NCBI GenBank assembly: GCA_000467715.1
Contig: AJFK01000715.1
Location: 1 to 64,000, forward strand
DNA from: Hysterium pulicare CBS 123377
Taxonomy: Eukaryota; Ascomycota; Dothideomycetes; Hysteriales; Hysteriaceae
Direction: 5' to 3'
DNA length: 64,000 nt
Shown: in pieces, positions 34,027 to 46,132 of the stretch
Numbering within the stretch: position 1 is the stretch's first letter
Layout of the letters: each line of letters opens with the position of its first letter
Translations under genes and position numbers: made by a program
Notes under the pieces: model-generated
The model's database searches: none
What the model saw: the letters and a program-made list of their open reading frames with translations, nothing else
Told to the model about the DNA's origin: nothing

Positions 34027-34342
34027 GAAGCTTAGTAGACCATAAAAACTGTGAATGGAGGGGTTGGCCTTGCGGAGCGGAGGTCTTGGCGAACGGGTCC
34101 CTGCGTTTTATTGTTTCTAGAGGTTTGACTTCATTGAAGTCGCTACAAACAATGAATATGTCTTCACAGGAATATGTGTCCCAAATTCCTACCAACTAGA
34201 GGGGCTACTGCAGCTCCTCGTACAAAGTAACAGCAAAAGCAAGAATTCTTGCACTCAACAAGCGACTTTCCTCTCTTCATCAAAGGGAGTCGCGACTTCG
34301 CCAAACCTTGATCATATACCCTTCACCGCGAATCTAAGCACG

Positions 34343-35831
34343 ATGAGCGCGCCAGTCGCCCTTAATACGACCAAACGCAAATTCCACAAACTCCTCGACA
34401 ACCTCACAGCCAGCAGATCCCATACCAGTTTAGCCAGCACCCTTCAAGACGAGCAGAACGAATCCACGACCTCCCTTACATCTTTGAGGACCGAACCACC
34501 TTCGAAACGTTCACGTCTCTCAGACTCAAGCATGGAAGGAGTTACTACACCTCCAGGCAACAGGCCGCGTCTTGTGACGAGAGAATCAATTCTCGCTCGT
34601 AAAAGCTTCGAACGACCTAACAGCGTGCGCGCTGTTGGCTCCGGACTCGCATCCAAAGCTTCCCCGAAGTCCTCCACGCCGCGCAAAACACCAAATTACG
34701 TCCCATACAATCATGAGGCTTTTCTCGCCCGCCTGAAAACTTTCGCTGACGTCCGTTTATGGAGCTTAAAGCCCGATAAGATTGATGAAGTAGAGTGGGC
34801 GAAGCGCGGATGGGTGTGTGAAGCTTGGAATACTGTGGCTTGTAAGGGGGGATGTGAGCAGAGGGTTATGGTCATACTTAGACCGAAGAGGAAGGATGAG
34901 AAGGGGGAGGAGATTGAAGGGAGTGAGGATGTGAGTTTGGAAGTTGAGGAGGGCTTGGTCGAGAGATATGAGGAGAAGATAGTGGACGGACATGAGGAGG
35001 GGTGTCTATGGAGGAAGGCAGGGTGTAAGAGTGAGTGCCTCCACCGTCTCCGCCGAGAGTTTACATCTGGGAAATCACTACTAATACCTATTTGAAGATG
35101 ACATCTACCACATCCCCATCGCCCGCCGCGACCACTGCGAAGCTGAACTCCTCCGCCGCTACCGCTCCTTCAAGTCCATAGAACCCCATCTTCCCCCCGC
35201 AGAAAGCATGACCTATCCCGAACCTCCAGCCTCAGACCTCATCACCTTACTCCCTTCGAACTTCTTCAATCAAACTCACTATGCCCGCCCTACTGCCTCC
35301 ACAGCCGCCAAATCAACCATACCTCCAAAGGCTACTACCACGACGGCGACTTCACCCGAGCCGCCTAACGTAACCGCTTTTGCATTTGCGCTGTTTGGAT
35401 GGTCGGGAGTGAAGCAGGAGGGACTTAATCTTGCAATATGTAATCACTGTTTTCAGCGTATAGGTCTCTGGCTCTATACTTCCGAACGGCTCCATACAAT
35501 GGCCGAGAAACTAGAAGTGGAGTTCTCCCAACTGCGTCTCAATCTCTTAGAAACCCACCGCGAGCACTGTCCCTGGAAGAACGGCGCTAGCCAGGCTAAT
35601 TCGCAAGATGGTCAGTTGGCGGGTGAACCAGGGTGGAGAACTCTACAGTTTATGATTGGGGCTTTTAGGAAGACGAAGGGTGGGGGAGAGGATGGTGGTG
35701 AAGTAGAGGGAAGGGACGGAGAGGTGGATAGGACGGAGGGCATTGCGGACAAGTGGAAGAAGTTGAAGAGTAAGTTGAAGAGGTCGACTAGTAGGAAAAG
35801 TTTGAAGAGTGCTGGAGAAGACTCTAAGTGA
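34343..35831 (+). CDS. C3HC zinc-finger protein (Rsm1/NIPA-like)
   Basis: Two exons, 34343-35030 and 35098-35831, 67-nt intron, 473 residues. After a Ser-rich N-terminus, residues ~125-235 form the zf-C3HC domain: YNHEAFLARLKTFADVRLW, WVCEAWNTVACKGGC and the H-x-x-x-C pair HEEGCLWRKAGC. The second, Rsm1-type half follows: ICNHCFQRIGLW and THREHCPWKN. The C-terminus is basic (WKKLKSKLKRSTSRKSLK). S. pombe rsm1 acts in mRNA export and human NIPA is an F-box-like SCF subunit; either nuclear role fits. Divergent from MET22, start codons 316 bp apart. Confidence 0.88.
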
Positions 35832-36084
35832 GGAATGAAGCATAAACGGGATGGGTGCTGAGTGGTTCTTGGACTACCTCATGGCGCCACGTCATACCTA
35901 GGTAGCTTGGTGAACTAGCAGAAACTAATGACAAAGCGCCCTTATCGATTCCAAGGTTGCTACTTCAACCTGTTCATAGGAGAATTGACCTGCAAACCTA
36001 TACTACTCCAATTTATAATCATCAAACCGGACGCTCAATGCTTCCACCTAAATCCCAGAATAAAGAAGCGGGCCCACGGCCGCT

Positions 36085-38144
36085 CTAGTCCAAGTGCAGC
36101 CTCCCTGGACGAATAGTAATGCCACTTACTCCAAAAATTGTCTTGAACGGTCTACCCTCATCCGAGAGATAAGAAAAGTGACGCTTATCCAAGGCTGCCT
36201 GGAGCGACTTCACGATTCCATCATCGTCATTGTATGCTGACAGAGCTGCCGCGAATGCTTGTTCGAAGAAGGGCTTCGCGTCGATCCACCTGTGAATGTT
36301 CTGATATACTAAACCTATACTAATTAGAATCCAGATTGTGCGTTCGTCATCCGTTCCAAACAGTTCCCCAGCCTTTTCTTCGACTTTCCGGACCATCCAC
36401 TTGGCAGCAGTGTCGAATCCAGCTTTGAGAACTCCAGATGCGAGCTCTAACGATGCCTCTAAGACCTCAATGCTTTTGAAGGTCTCAACGTCCCATGGAA
36501 AGGCGTCCCAGAAAGCCATGAGGAATGTACCTGCCTGCGTGTAGGCATCCGCGTGGTCAAGTAAAAGGCCGCTTTTGTTATATATTTTCAGGAGTTCAGA
36601 TCTAGCCCGGAGTCCTTGGATGGCAAGGCCTTTGCGATCGCGGTCACATATGCTCTCAATAGACTTCAAAAAATACTGAACCGCTGGTTCTCCAGCCATG
36701 ACATACGTTCGAGCAACTCCTAAACTGTAATCAATACGAGCAGGGCTGGCATCATCTTGGATGTCGTCATTCAAATCCTGGAGTTTTTCGATACCCGTCG
36801 TCGTTGAGGTTTGCGGGCTGCTTGTCGGGTTATTCCGGCTGCCGCCCGTGTTGACTTCCATACTTGGTTTGGATTTGGCCGAATCCGCGAGATCCCAGGC
36901 ATGTGACAGGAAAGCAAGGGCATCATTTGACCGGTTCCAGCTATTAAGGAGCTCAACGACATGCAATACATGTTGTTGCGTCTTTCGATGCTCGATTCCC
37001 CAACGCTCTATATGCTTGCGACTTATTTCCTCAAGAATCTCGTCGACTTTGGCTCTGTCGCCCTGCTCAGCATAGAACGATGCAAGCTCATAGGCGACTT
37101 TGTTTGTCTCTTCGTGCGTTGGGGATAGAATCTGGTTATAGCCTTCCAGCACGTTGCGAAAAGCTGCTTCCGCTTCGTTCGACTCTCCATTGCGGTAGTA
37201 ATCTCGGGCTACCTCCAACAAATCCACCAGGTCCGCTCTTGTCTTGCCTCTCCATTGCAGGAGTAATCCAGATTCGCGCTGCGCGGCAACTAGCAGGGTA
37301 GTTTCCGACCGATTATCACGTACCATTCTCGGGGAGGCGACGGCTAAAGGCGAGGCGTTGTCATGCGGATCCGCTGGAGTTTCTACAACCATTCCCGCAG
37401 GAGTCTCAACGACTGTTCCCTCGTCAGCATAGCAAGGTAGATGGAGTAGACGTAACTTACGGACGACCTTCTTTGTTCGACCTGCGCTATTCGCTGCTTG
37501 TTCCTGGGTCCACTTTGTCCCTCCGAAGGAAAACACTGTATCAACGTTTCGTTCGCTCTGCCTTTTGTTTCCCTTGTCGACCATCCACTGTGCGACGTCG
37601 CCAGGCAAATGTTTCTGCCATTTCCAAAATTTGAACTTTTCCTTGTATTGCTTTTGCCTACACAAAACGAGTCAGATGAAGCTCAAGAGTGTCAAGATGG
37701 GCCATAAGCTTACGATGCATCAAATCCATACGTTTCCTTCATGATGCGCATAGTCTCACCTAGGCTTTTGTGTTCATTGAGATACAATCGTTGGATAATG
37801 TCTTTATTGGAGGCCCAGTCCATGCCTCGATTTTTGTTTCGTCGAGACGCGGCAACTGATTGGTCGCTCGAGCCCTCCTTCGGTCCCTCTCTCTGAGCCT
37901 CGTTCTGAGCCTCGTCTGACATTACCACGTCCTCAGCGGAATCATGAGGGACGTTACGGTCATTGAATTCAATTGGCAGTTGCGACACGGGTGGGAAAGG
38001 TGGTCCGAAAGAGTTATGGGGTGAATTAACGTCAGGTCGGTGTTCAATCGGCTGGTTGCCCATGCCTAAGAAGGGAGCATGGTCTTGAGAATAACCAAGG
38101 TTCCAAGGGAATGAACTGGGGGGGAGAATGTTGCCGGAGTCCAT
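36085..38144 (-). CDS. Clr5-domain protein with tetratricopeptide-like C-terminus
   Basis: Exon 1 38144-37714, exon 2 37657-36085; 56-nt intron inside the domain. 667 residues. Residues ~108-165 form the Clr5 domain (DWASNKDIIQRLYLNEHKSL, TMRIMKETYGF, QYKEKFKFWKWQKH), a myb-like module common in ascomycete proteins and present in S. pombe heterochromatin factor Clr5. Residues ~300-600 are helical with TPR-like spacing (LDLLEVARDYYRNGESNEAEAAF-type helices). A possible second, stopless 48-nt intron (37413-37460, GTAAGT..GCTGAC..CAG) would remove 16 residues without changing frame. The ATG at 38144 is the first ATG; nuclear role inferred. Confidence 0.78.
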
Positions 38145-39841
38145 ACTGTCCAAAACAAGGCTGAAGGTATAACTCTCTAAAAGTGCAGGTGAAGGGATAG
38201 AGGAGATTCTGTGATGACTGCGGGAAAGCTGTCGTCAATACGCTCTTTTATATTTACAGGCCATGTATTGAATCATCCACAGAAGTGCCGCGTCGGACCA
38301 TCATGCGCATGCGCAAAAGTCCGCAGACAGCCACAAAAGTTCTGACAAGGGTTGACCGGCAAGGTGATATCCAATGACTTCTTAGGCGAAGACATCCAGC
38401 TGAGACCTTCCGCCACGTCGCCTCGACACGCGGACAAGCCACTCCAAACGGACATCAAAAGTACCCAAGAACGGACCTTGAACGGTATGTCAAAAGGCAT
38501 CAAATGTCACTCCAAACGAACTCCAAGGGGCCCCAAAGGCACCCCAAAGGCACCCAAAGGGACTTCAAGGGACTCTAATGGTACTCCCAGAAGTACTCCC
38601 AGAAGTTCCCAAAAGATCCTGACATACGTTCAAGCAAGTCCTAGCCTATCTAGCCTCTACATGAGCTGCAAGTTCCCTGCCAATCGTTCCCAGCCATGTT
38701 GACTGCCATCTGGATTCAAAATTTCACAACGACTGATTTAATGACACCGCTCATTTGACTCCCAGACGCAAAGCTATCATAGCTCCCCTTTCCAGAACGA
38801 CTGCAAAAGATCGCAGAAGTCACGGCTCTCTGTCACTGGATGAAATCAAGATGCAGTGGCAGAACCTGTTGCCTTCAATGCCTGGCAATCCGGAGACAGC
38901 ACCAAAAGTCCTCAAACGTTACCTTTGGCACATCATGGCATTTCTTCCGTCTATAAAAGGAATTGAGTTCAGTTCCAAAATTTTGCGTTGTGCAGAGAAT
39001 CTCCCACAGCGTTTTACTGACAGCAATAAGACGATTGCTTTCGTTATATGTACTTGATTTCACATGTTAAGTCGATTATCACCTCCAATTCGCGACAGAA
39101 CCTCCGTCTACATCATCGTGCCATTCTATCAGATAACTATGACCAAGATGAAAGATTCCGTTCAAAGGAATCACGATGGGTGGTCCGCGTCCGCCAATGT
39201 TGGTGACATCTTATCCAATCGATTACTGAAATTCGAGAATCTGATAGTTAGCGATTTTAGATATCAGAACAGCCCGCGCAGCAAGAGCACGGAAACGGGA
39301 TGAAGCCTCACGCCCAATACTGTCAAGTCCAACGTGATTGGTTGGCTCATGTCAAGGCAGAATCTGCTGGCGAAGGAGACGCTGTGGATGTGGCCAAATC
39401 GGCAGGGATGCAGCGATGGCTGCAAGAAGGAATGCGAGAACAACCATACAACAACGTTGGCGAAGTAGCGAAGTTGCCCCTCTCTGGTGCAACAACTGAA
39501 AAGTAGGCTCTCCCGCAGCCTTGAAGGCTATGCAGCATTGCTGCCTTATACATACTATCTTTGGAATAAATGAATCGAAGATCATCTCACCCATCTGACA
39601 TCTGCCGAGTGTTAAAGCTCTTGCTGCTGCCTGAATATAAGCCGCAGATATCCATACAATTGACGTTTCTAACTTGTTTACCTCCTTTTTCTCCCTATTC
39701 TTAGCGCTTTTAAAATATTTACTGGCTCAGCCTTGCCCAAAGACCATTCCCCGAATGCTTCACACATAGATCGAGAGAAGTCATTTCTATCTTCTCAGTA
39801 CTTTGGAGCTCAACATCTCCATTCCTCGTTCAAGTCACGAA
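38145..39841. other. intergenic region with a degenerate minisatellite
   Basis: 1.7 kb between divergent genes. At about 38450-38620 the sequence is a chain of degenerate 9-18-bp units of the type (A)CCCCAAAGGCA / CTCCCAGAAGTA, giving a Lys/Pro/Gly/Thr-like periodic frame. Elsewhere only short open frames without recognisable motifs occur. The right end must hold the promoter of the AAA ATPase gene. Confidence 0.45.
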
Positions 39842-42404
39842 ATGGAAGAATCAACCAGTCTATCGCCACGTGATTTGACTGTTGAGGCGAGGACTCCGGC
39901 TGTGTCAGAGGCAATGAACATGATTGACCAAGACAATTCATGCGGAACTCAAACTAATGAAATTCATTGCTCCAATGCGACGGAACTCCCTTGGCGCACC
40001 GCGGTTGAGAGCGTAATCACCGATGGCAGCGATGAACCCCTCTCTGTCGGAGACCTTTCCAAGAAGAATGACGTTATTGATATCAAGATACATGAGATCA
40101 ACGCTACGGATGAAGAACGTAGTCACTCCATAAGAGACGAAGCTCGGATCACTACCTCAGATTACGACGTTTACAATCTTCCTAGAGACGATAAGCTTAA
40201 CATCGCCGAATCCAAGGTTCCCACTGTGTACGAAGATCCATTCCCAGATTTAGATGCGACACTATTCGATGAGGACCCGCTATCAGCCTTGAATAGTACG
40301 CTTTCCAATGGCGAAGGGCGAATCTGCGTGCTTCAGACGTACGAAACCCGCTACAATACGCGGGGCGAGGAGGTTACTCTGCAGGTTGGGACTACGGAAG
40401 AGCTCGATCTGAAAGATGAAAGGGGATACGAAGCAGCGTTGGTCTTAAACCGCATATACGACGCATCTAAGAACCTCCAAGAAACCACACTAAGTGTTAG
40501 ATCGCCACATATCAAAGCTGCGCTACGAGACGTTATACAATCTTACTGGAATGTTGACATGAATACTAATGGACCCATTACCATTAAGGATGAGCCACAC
40601 TGCCTCTTCCATTATCGCAACGAGCTCCAGGCTTACGCAGAAGCATCTACGGACCCTATACTAAAGCAGCATGTAACTTTTTGTTTGCAATATATGGCTA
40701 AGGTACTTCATAGGGAAATATTTGCCTATGAAAAGATGATGAAGCATACAAGCCACGGTACTGGCCTTCCACCCAGCCTCGAGTACCAACATCTCTGGAC
40801 TGCGTTTAAGCCGGGAGACCTTTTATACCTTAAACAAAATGGCAATGAACGTCTCTGGCGCCTAAGATACATGACACGAGAGAAAGGCTACGGGGGAGCG
40901 AACTACTATGAAGATTACTGGCGTATAGTTGCGGAGAGCATCAAGTGTGATGGGGATAACTTCGGATACGTCAGAGTGGAAACACAAATCAAGTCATACG
41001 ATGGGTGCCAGCCTCTTAGTCAACTCGGTATATGTCCCTTAAAATATCACAACGACAACAAGAGAATCCAGCAAGATCTCCTTTCACGAGGGAGAAAGTA
41101 TATTTCGTTGTTTGGGATCCACCATCGATCTTACGAAGGGGCTGTGGGCACATCGCAGATCCGCCACAGAGTCATGATCGACTGCAAAGAATACTATCAA
41201 TCCGCTGGAATTGGCGAAGCTACATTTGTGCCAGGATCGAAAGTTTTTGCAACAGAACTGAATGAGCATCTGAACATGTCCGAAGAAGACATCCTCATCT
41301 GTGACGATCGAATTCCCGGATTCTCTTTGGTGCGGAAGATCTGGGCGCAACTCGAGGTCAAGGATACCAAGGACGTAGAATTCAATCAGAGTGCATTCAA
41401 CAGTCTGGTTTTACCACAGCAGAGTAAAGACCTGGTTTTGTCTCTTGTCAAAGAGCATGGATCCCAAGAGTCATACTTTGATGACTTGATTAAGGGAAAG
41501 GGGAAAGGTCTTATCTTTCTTTTGCATGGGGAACCTGGAGTAGGCAAGACGTTAACAGCGGGTAAGTCAAAACTTGCAAGCTCCCCGGTTCCGTCCTATG
41601 ATATCAGTATGCTGATTTACCTGTTAATATACAGAAAGCCTCGCGGATTTCACCAAGCGCCCCTTGTATACAATCGGCTGTGGTGATCTCGGCATCCAGA
41701 GTGAGATTGTTGACTGTAAATTGGGTTTAGCTTTGAACCTAGCTACGAAGTGGAATGCAATAGTGCTGCTTGACGAAGCGGATGTCTTTATGGAAGAGAG
41801 GAACAATTCCGAACTCATGCGTAATGGACTTGTTTCAGGTAACTCAGCAACTAGTGCTCATCAAAACCTAGCTCAAGCTGATGCTCTTCTAGTACTCCTA
41901 CGCACCTTGGAATATTTCGAAGGGGTTATGTTTCTTACTACAAATCGGATCGTCTCAATTGATCCTGCATTCAAATCCCGCATTCATCTTGCAATTTCTT
42001 ACCCAGCTCTATCGGTGGAATCCAGATCCCAAATCTGGAAAACGTTCATCACAAGAGGTTCAGCTCGGCAAGAACTTTGTTGGCTTGATAGCGAATTCCT
42101 TCGCAAAGTAGCTCGCGAGGAGATTAACGGTCGACAAATCAAGAACATCGTCCGGATGGCTCACTCGTTGGCTGTTAGTGGTGAGCGGGAAATTTCAGCA
42201 GAGGACATCTTGATGGGGTTGGAAGCATTGAAGTCCTTCGAGGCCGACTTCAGCGAAGCGCAGTCTAAACGGAGGTTCCTTTCCATGCCATTCCTCGGAC
42301 TAGCCCCGATTGAGGGTATTATGCGACTTGCCCTAGGTTTTATATGGATCCTAAAACTAGGAATCGTCAAGCTCATAGCCCACGCACCTAGTGTTTCTCA
42401 GTAA
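39842..42404 (+). CDS. Fungal AAA-family ATPase
   Basis: Exons 39842-41561, 41635-41838 and 41893-42404; 811 residues. The N-terminal ~470 residues contain an acidic, low-complexity leader and the conserved fungal region around LWTAFKPGDLLYLKQNG, YYEDYWRIVAESI and IKSYDGCQPLSQLGICPLKY. The single AAA module follows: Walker A HGEPGVGKTLTA (~565), Walker B AIVLLDEADVFMEER (~615), sensor region FEGVMFLTTNRIVSIDPAF and an arginine-finger stretch KSRIHLAISYP. The last intron (54 nt, 41839-41892) is stopless and a multiple of three, but splicing gives LVSVLLRTLEYFEG, matching the family. Function unknown; a substrate-remodelling ATPase. A C-terminal hydrophobic stretch (LALGFIWILKLGIVKLIA) may anchor it to a membrane. 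Confidence 0.9.
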
Positions 42405-43017
42405 AAGGTACCAAGTTTCAACTTCGGAGACCTCCGAATGGTGTTTTTATGCATTTTTCAAATTGATTTTTACTACCTATGGACTTGGGGTGGAGCTGTT
42501 GGATTTTGACATTGGCCTAGTGTTGTTTCAGAATAGAACTTAGTAGGGGAGAATAACGCGTGGCCGACGGTATGCTTAGTTTACATGAGTCTCTAGTTAT
42601 CTAAAGCACCTTCTCTATTCCTGAGCAGATTGGTACGGCAAAATAACTAAAGTGAATCACTCTGCAACGCGACTGCCCATGGTTGGGAGATCATCCATCA
42701 CTTGTGACCACCAAAAAAATCTTTTATCTTTCACGTACGACCAAAAGTAACTGAAAGCAGGTTGTCTCTTAGAAAAGGAAAGCAGGGCAGTTCGCGATTA
42801 CTTGTCTTCCTCCTCTTCGCGATGAAAACCAACTTTCGGGCAGTACCTGAAGAAGAGTTTGGTAAAGAGGGAAAGGAATTTTGAGAACCGAGGGCTCATT
42901 GCCATAAGCATCAAGGTGACCCGCATCCATTTTCATTTCTTCGAGTCAGTAGCGAAGTCCTATCCATCCGCTGCTTACCACCTTGACCTCGTAATGGGCC
43001 CCTCTACGTTTCTTCAT
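42405..43017. other. intergenic spacer between convergent genes
   Basis: 613 bp, no supportable gene; AT-rich, presumably 3' UTRs. Confidence 0.4.
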
Positions 43018-44078
43018 CTATTCAGAGGCTTTCAGTTGTTCATCTAGACTGATGAGCACCAACGCAGAATACACCTTTTTCTTCTGATCTGCCACAGGGC
43101 TATGCTTTGGCCATTGTTTGAAGAGAGAAATAGTTTTAGGGAACCGAGGTTCAATGTCAAAGTCGCGAAGATGTTTCGCAGTACTCGTCAACTCTTCCAG
43201 ATCGCCTTCGTGATCCCACTCTTCACCATGCTTCTTGGACGCATTGGCAATGTATTCAAGCAGTTCATCTGCCGGCACGTCTGATGGTCTATCTCCATAA
43301 TCATAGCCCCCACAATCAAGCTCTCCGAACGAATAATCGGCGAGTTGAGCACGAGGTCATATGCTATTTTGAGATTGCCCTCCACCCCTTGCATCTTGCG
43401 TATATTATAGTACCATTTCCTGACTTAAGTGGTCTGAAGTCGCATCAGTCTTTTTCGAATTCAACAATTGTTCGGAGATCGAGTTGTACTTTTCCGACGT
43501 CTTCGCGTCGATGGATTCTGCGAGAGCTTGAATTCCGGCACCATTGGGTCGTGCGAGCATGTCGCTACGAATCGAGGGTGGTATATCTGTGACGTTGAAT
43601 AGGTCTGTTAGCAAACAATTCCTTAAATCAGAAGACACCAGCTAGAGAAAGAAATGCTTACCGAGCCTGAGCCCCTTCGAATCGATGAACAGATGCAATT
43701 GGGCGATGCGAGCCTTCAGCTCCACAATCTGTACTTTCGCTTCGTCTAATGTCTTCGGATCGTCTGAAAGTCGCGGCTTCTTTCTATCGGCTTCGGGATC
43801 TCCGTTTATCCCATCTTGTTCCGGCTCCAGCGATGGTGACCATCTGCGCTTCAAAGGTCCGCTCTGCCTCGAAGCAGAATCTTCAGGGTGAATGAAACAG
43901 TCAGAGTCAAATGTGTCCTTTCTTCGCCATCATTATTCTCTTTGGAAAAGTTCCAATAAGGTTTCAGTGCTTCATCGAATGAAGGTGCTGATTTACGCAC
44001 AGCTTTGGACGCGAGCTGCCTCGGGCGGAATCCCTTTGGACCCGTAGTTTTTCTTGCAGTTTGTTTAGACCGAGCCAT
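43018..44078 (-). CDS. Uncharacterised gene with a histone H3-tail-like N-terminus (3' part appears disrupted)
   Basis: The ATG at 44078 opens with ARSKQTARKTTG...RQLASKAVRKSAPS, almost the H3 tail (residues 1-31 with one extra residue), keeping the lysines equal to K4, K9, K14, K23 and K27. No histone fold follows. Likely exons: 44078-44001, 43917-43662 and 43604 onward, giving DTFDSDCFIHPED, a basic/acidic segment (LKRRWSPSLEPEQDG), a short coiled coil (TLDEAKVQIVELKARIAQLH) and DLFNVTDIPPSIRSDML. If the first splice is used, RKSAPS falls in the intron. From about 43430 leftwards the frame shifts: VEGNLKIAYDLVLNSPIIRSES and YDYGDRPSDVPADELLEYIA are in different frames with no adequate intron, so the 3' half looks damaged. 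Function unknown. Confidence 0.5.
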
Positions 44079-44576
44079 TCCCCGGGTCAACTGCGTGCAA
44101 TTGGAGGTCTTTTGAGGAGAACGACAGGTCGGTCTTCAGATGTTCGAATGCGAAGACGCGCGGGGATATTTTTAGCGTATCAGAAACTCGTTTACCTAGG
44201 TACCTACCTCGGCTAGCTCCATCACGTGTAAAGTAATAGCTATGATGCTGGGAATATTTTAGACTTCAATAACAGAACCCTCTCTTATAGAATGATATTG
44301 CATTCACACAATCACAATCATAAAGCTCCATGCTTTTAAGAGTCTCGTCGTCTATTACCTATATCTGGTGAGGTAAGCGAAGGAAGAAGCTAACGTCAAA
44401 TATTCCCTGCTTATGTTGATCAAGTCTAACCTTTCTAATTCGCGTCTTTACTACTTGCAGGCAGGTGGGAAGCTCGAATTTGATATATGAATACTTACCC
44501 CTCACCACTTGCGAGATGTGAGGTTTTTGAACTCATCTTTATCCTCATCTACTCTCTTAATCCCTATTTCGATATT

Positions 44577-45877
44577 ATGAGGATGCTGATATTCGCTTTT
44601 TGGGCGGCGCTCACTTCAGCCGAGCTGTTGAAACTTGACTTCACTAAGACTGCTGTACTCAAAAACCGACGGGACCTTAGCCTTCCTCTGGAAAATGATC
44701 TCCTGCACCAAGTTCGTTCCTTAGTCCAGTGTGTTGAGTCATCTAATGAGTGTGCTTGTAGCGTTATCTCGTTAACGTGAGCGTTGGTACTCCGCCGCAG
44801 CAATTCTCCCTCACCTTGGACACCGGTAGCAGCGACTTCTGGGTACCAAAACCCAACTCATCAGGCTGTGCGCCGTCATGTCCACCTGGCACCTTTGATC
44901 CCGCGGATTCATCAACCTCGGTAGCAACAGGGCTCCCTTTCAATGCTACCTACGGGCTCACTCCAGATTTGCAAGTTACTGGCCCTTATATCAACGAGAC
45001 CGTAAGAATTGGTAACGCCATCATACCTAATATGACCATTGGCATAGGCGATATTCCCAAGACACTGTTCGACGCTGGATTCTACGGTATTGTTGGCCTA
45101 GGATCCCGATTCGGTGAATCCATTTACAATAGTCCGGCTAGCCCACTATTTCGGAAGCAGAACGGCACTTTTCCAACACTCTGGGAACAGCTTCAACTCC
45201 AAGGATATACTGGTAGGAGACTGTTTAGCATCTGGCTGAATGAGCAATCAGCTACCACAGGCAGCATCCTTTTCGGTGGCATTGACACCACAAAGTACCA
45301 GGGTCGACTTCGGAGCTCGCCCGTCATCACCTCAGGTCCCACAAAACTCTTCACGGCTTGGAAGGTCAATCTGACGTCCATTTCTCATCTGAGCAACAAT
45401 GGTACTGAAGCTCTGACAGCAAACGGAAGTGTAATAACTACGGCCCTGGACAGTGGATCGCCTAATATGTACCTGCCATCTACCCTGGCAGACTCCATCT
45501 CCTCCAGTATGGGCGCTTCTCTATATCAGGGATTTCCGTATGTCCTATGCGAACTCCGCAAATTCCCTGACTCTCTGAAGTTTGGGTTCGCTGGAAAACC
45601 CGGGGAAGAGGGGCCAAAAATCATTGTTCCATACGCTGAGATCATATACCCGTATGGATACCCCGCAAACCTGGGCAACGTGACAGCGGACGACGGTACC
45701 CCGTTATGCTACTTGGGCTTAATCGGAACCGGGGGCTCGATATTTCTACTCGGGGACACTTTTATTAGATCCGCTTATGTCGTGTACGATGTTGATAATC
45801 TGCAGATATCAATGGCGCCAGTCAAGTACAGATCTAGTTATAAACAAAGCGCAATGGAAGTGCCAGTGGGCAGATGA
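44577..45877 (+). CDS. Secreted pepsin-like aspartic protease
   Basis: Exons 44577-44711 and 44762-45877, 50-nt intron; 416 residues. The splice joins LLHQ to RYLVNVSVGTPPQQFSL, the usual start of the mature A1 fold. Signal peptide MRMLIFAFWAALTSA, short propeptide ending near KNRRDLSLP. Both catalytic Asp motifs are present: TLDTGSSDFWVP and TALDSGSPNMYLP; also YGIVGLGSRFG and the C-terminal SIFLLGDTFIRSAYVVYD. Many NxT/S sites suggest glycosylation. The C-terminus has no clear GPI signal. Predicted extracellular protease; closest to the fungal yapsin/opsin-like A1 proteases. The 5' splice site (GTTCGT) is weak but the frame match is decisive. Confidence 0.9.
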
Positions 45878-46132
45878 TATCTAAGCTGTCATTTGACAAA
45901 TGCGCATTCTTCTTGATGTATCATACATGTACAAATCCAGCATTCATTAGTCTACGTTCTCATGAGTCAGCTACTTTAGCTAATCACTAACGCATCCTCA
46001 CAGGGATATACGAGAGTTGAGCTGCGTTTTTCTCACGCTAACCAGAAGGTCAACAGAAGCTACATGCACTTAGTGGGACAATCCTTCAGAGTCTATCAAT
46101 TTGATTACTAACTCTGTTCTCCCTTCCACGCC

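Noticed and set aside
38755-39506. Plus-strand frames of 100 and 68 codons
   Set aside because: No motif; they lie in AT-rich intergenic DNA downstream of a minisatellite.
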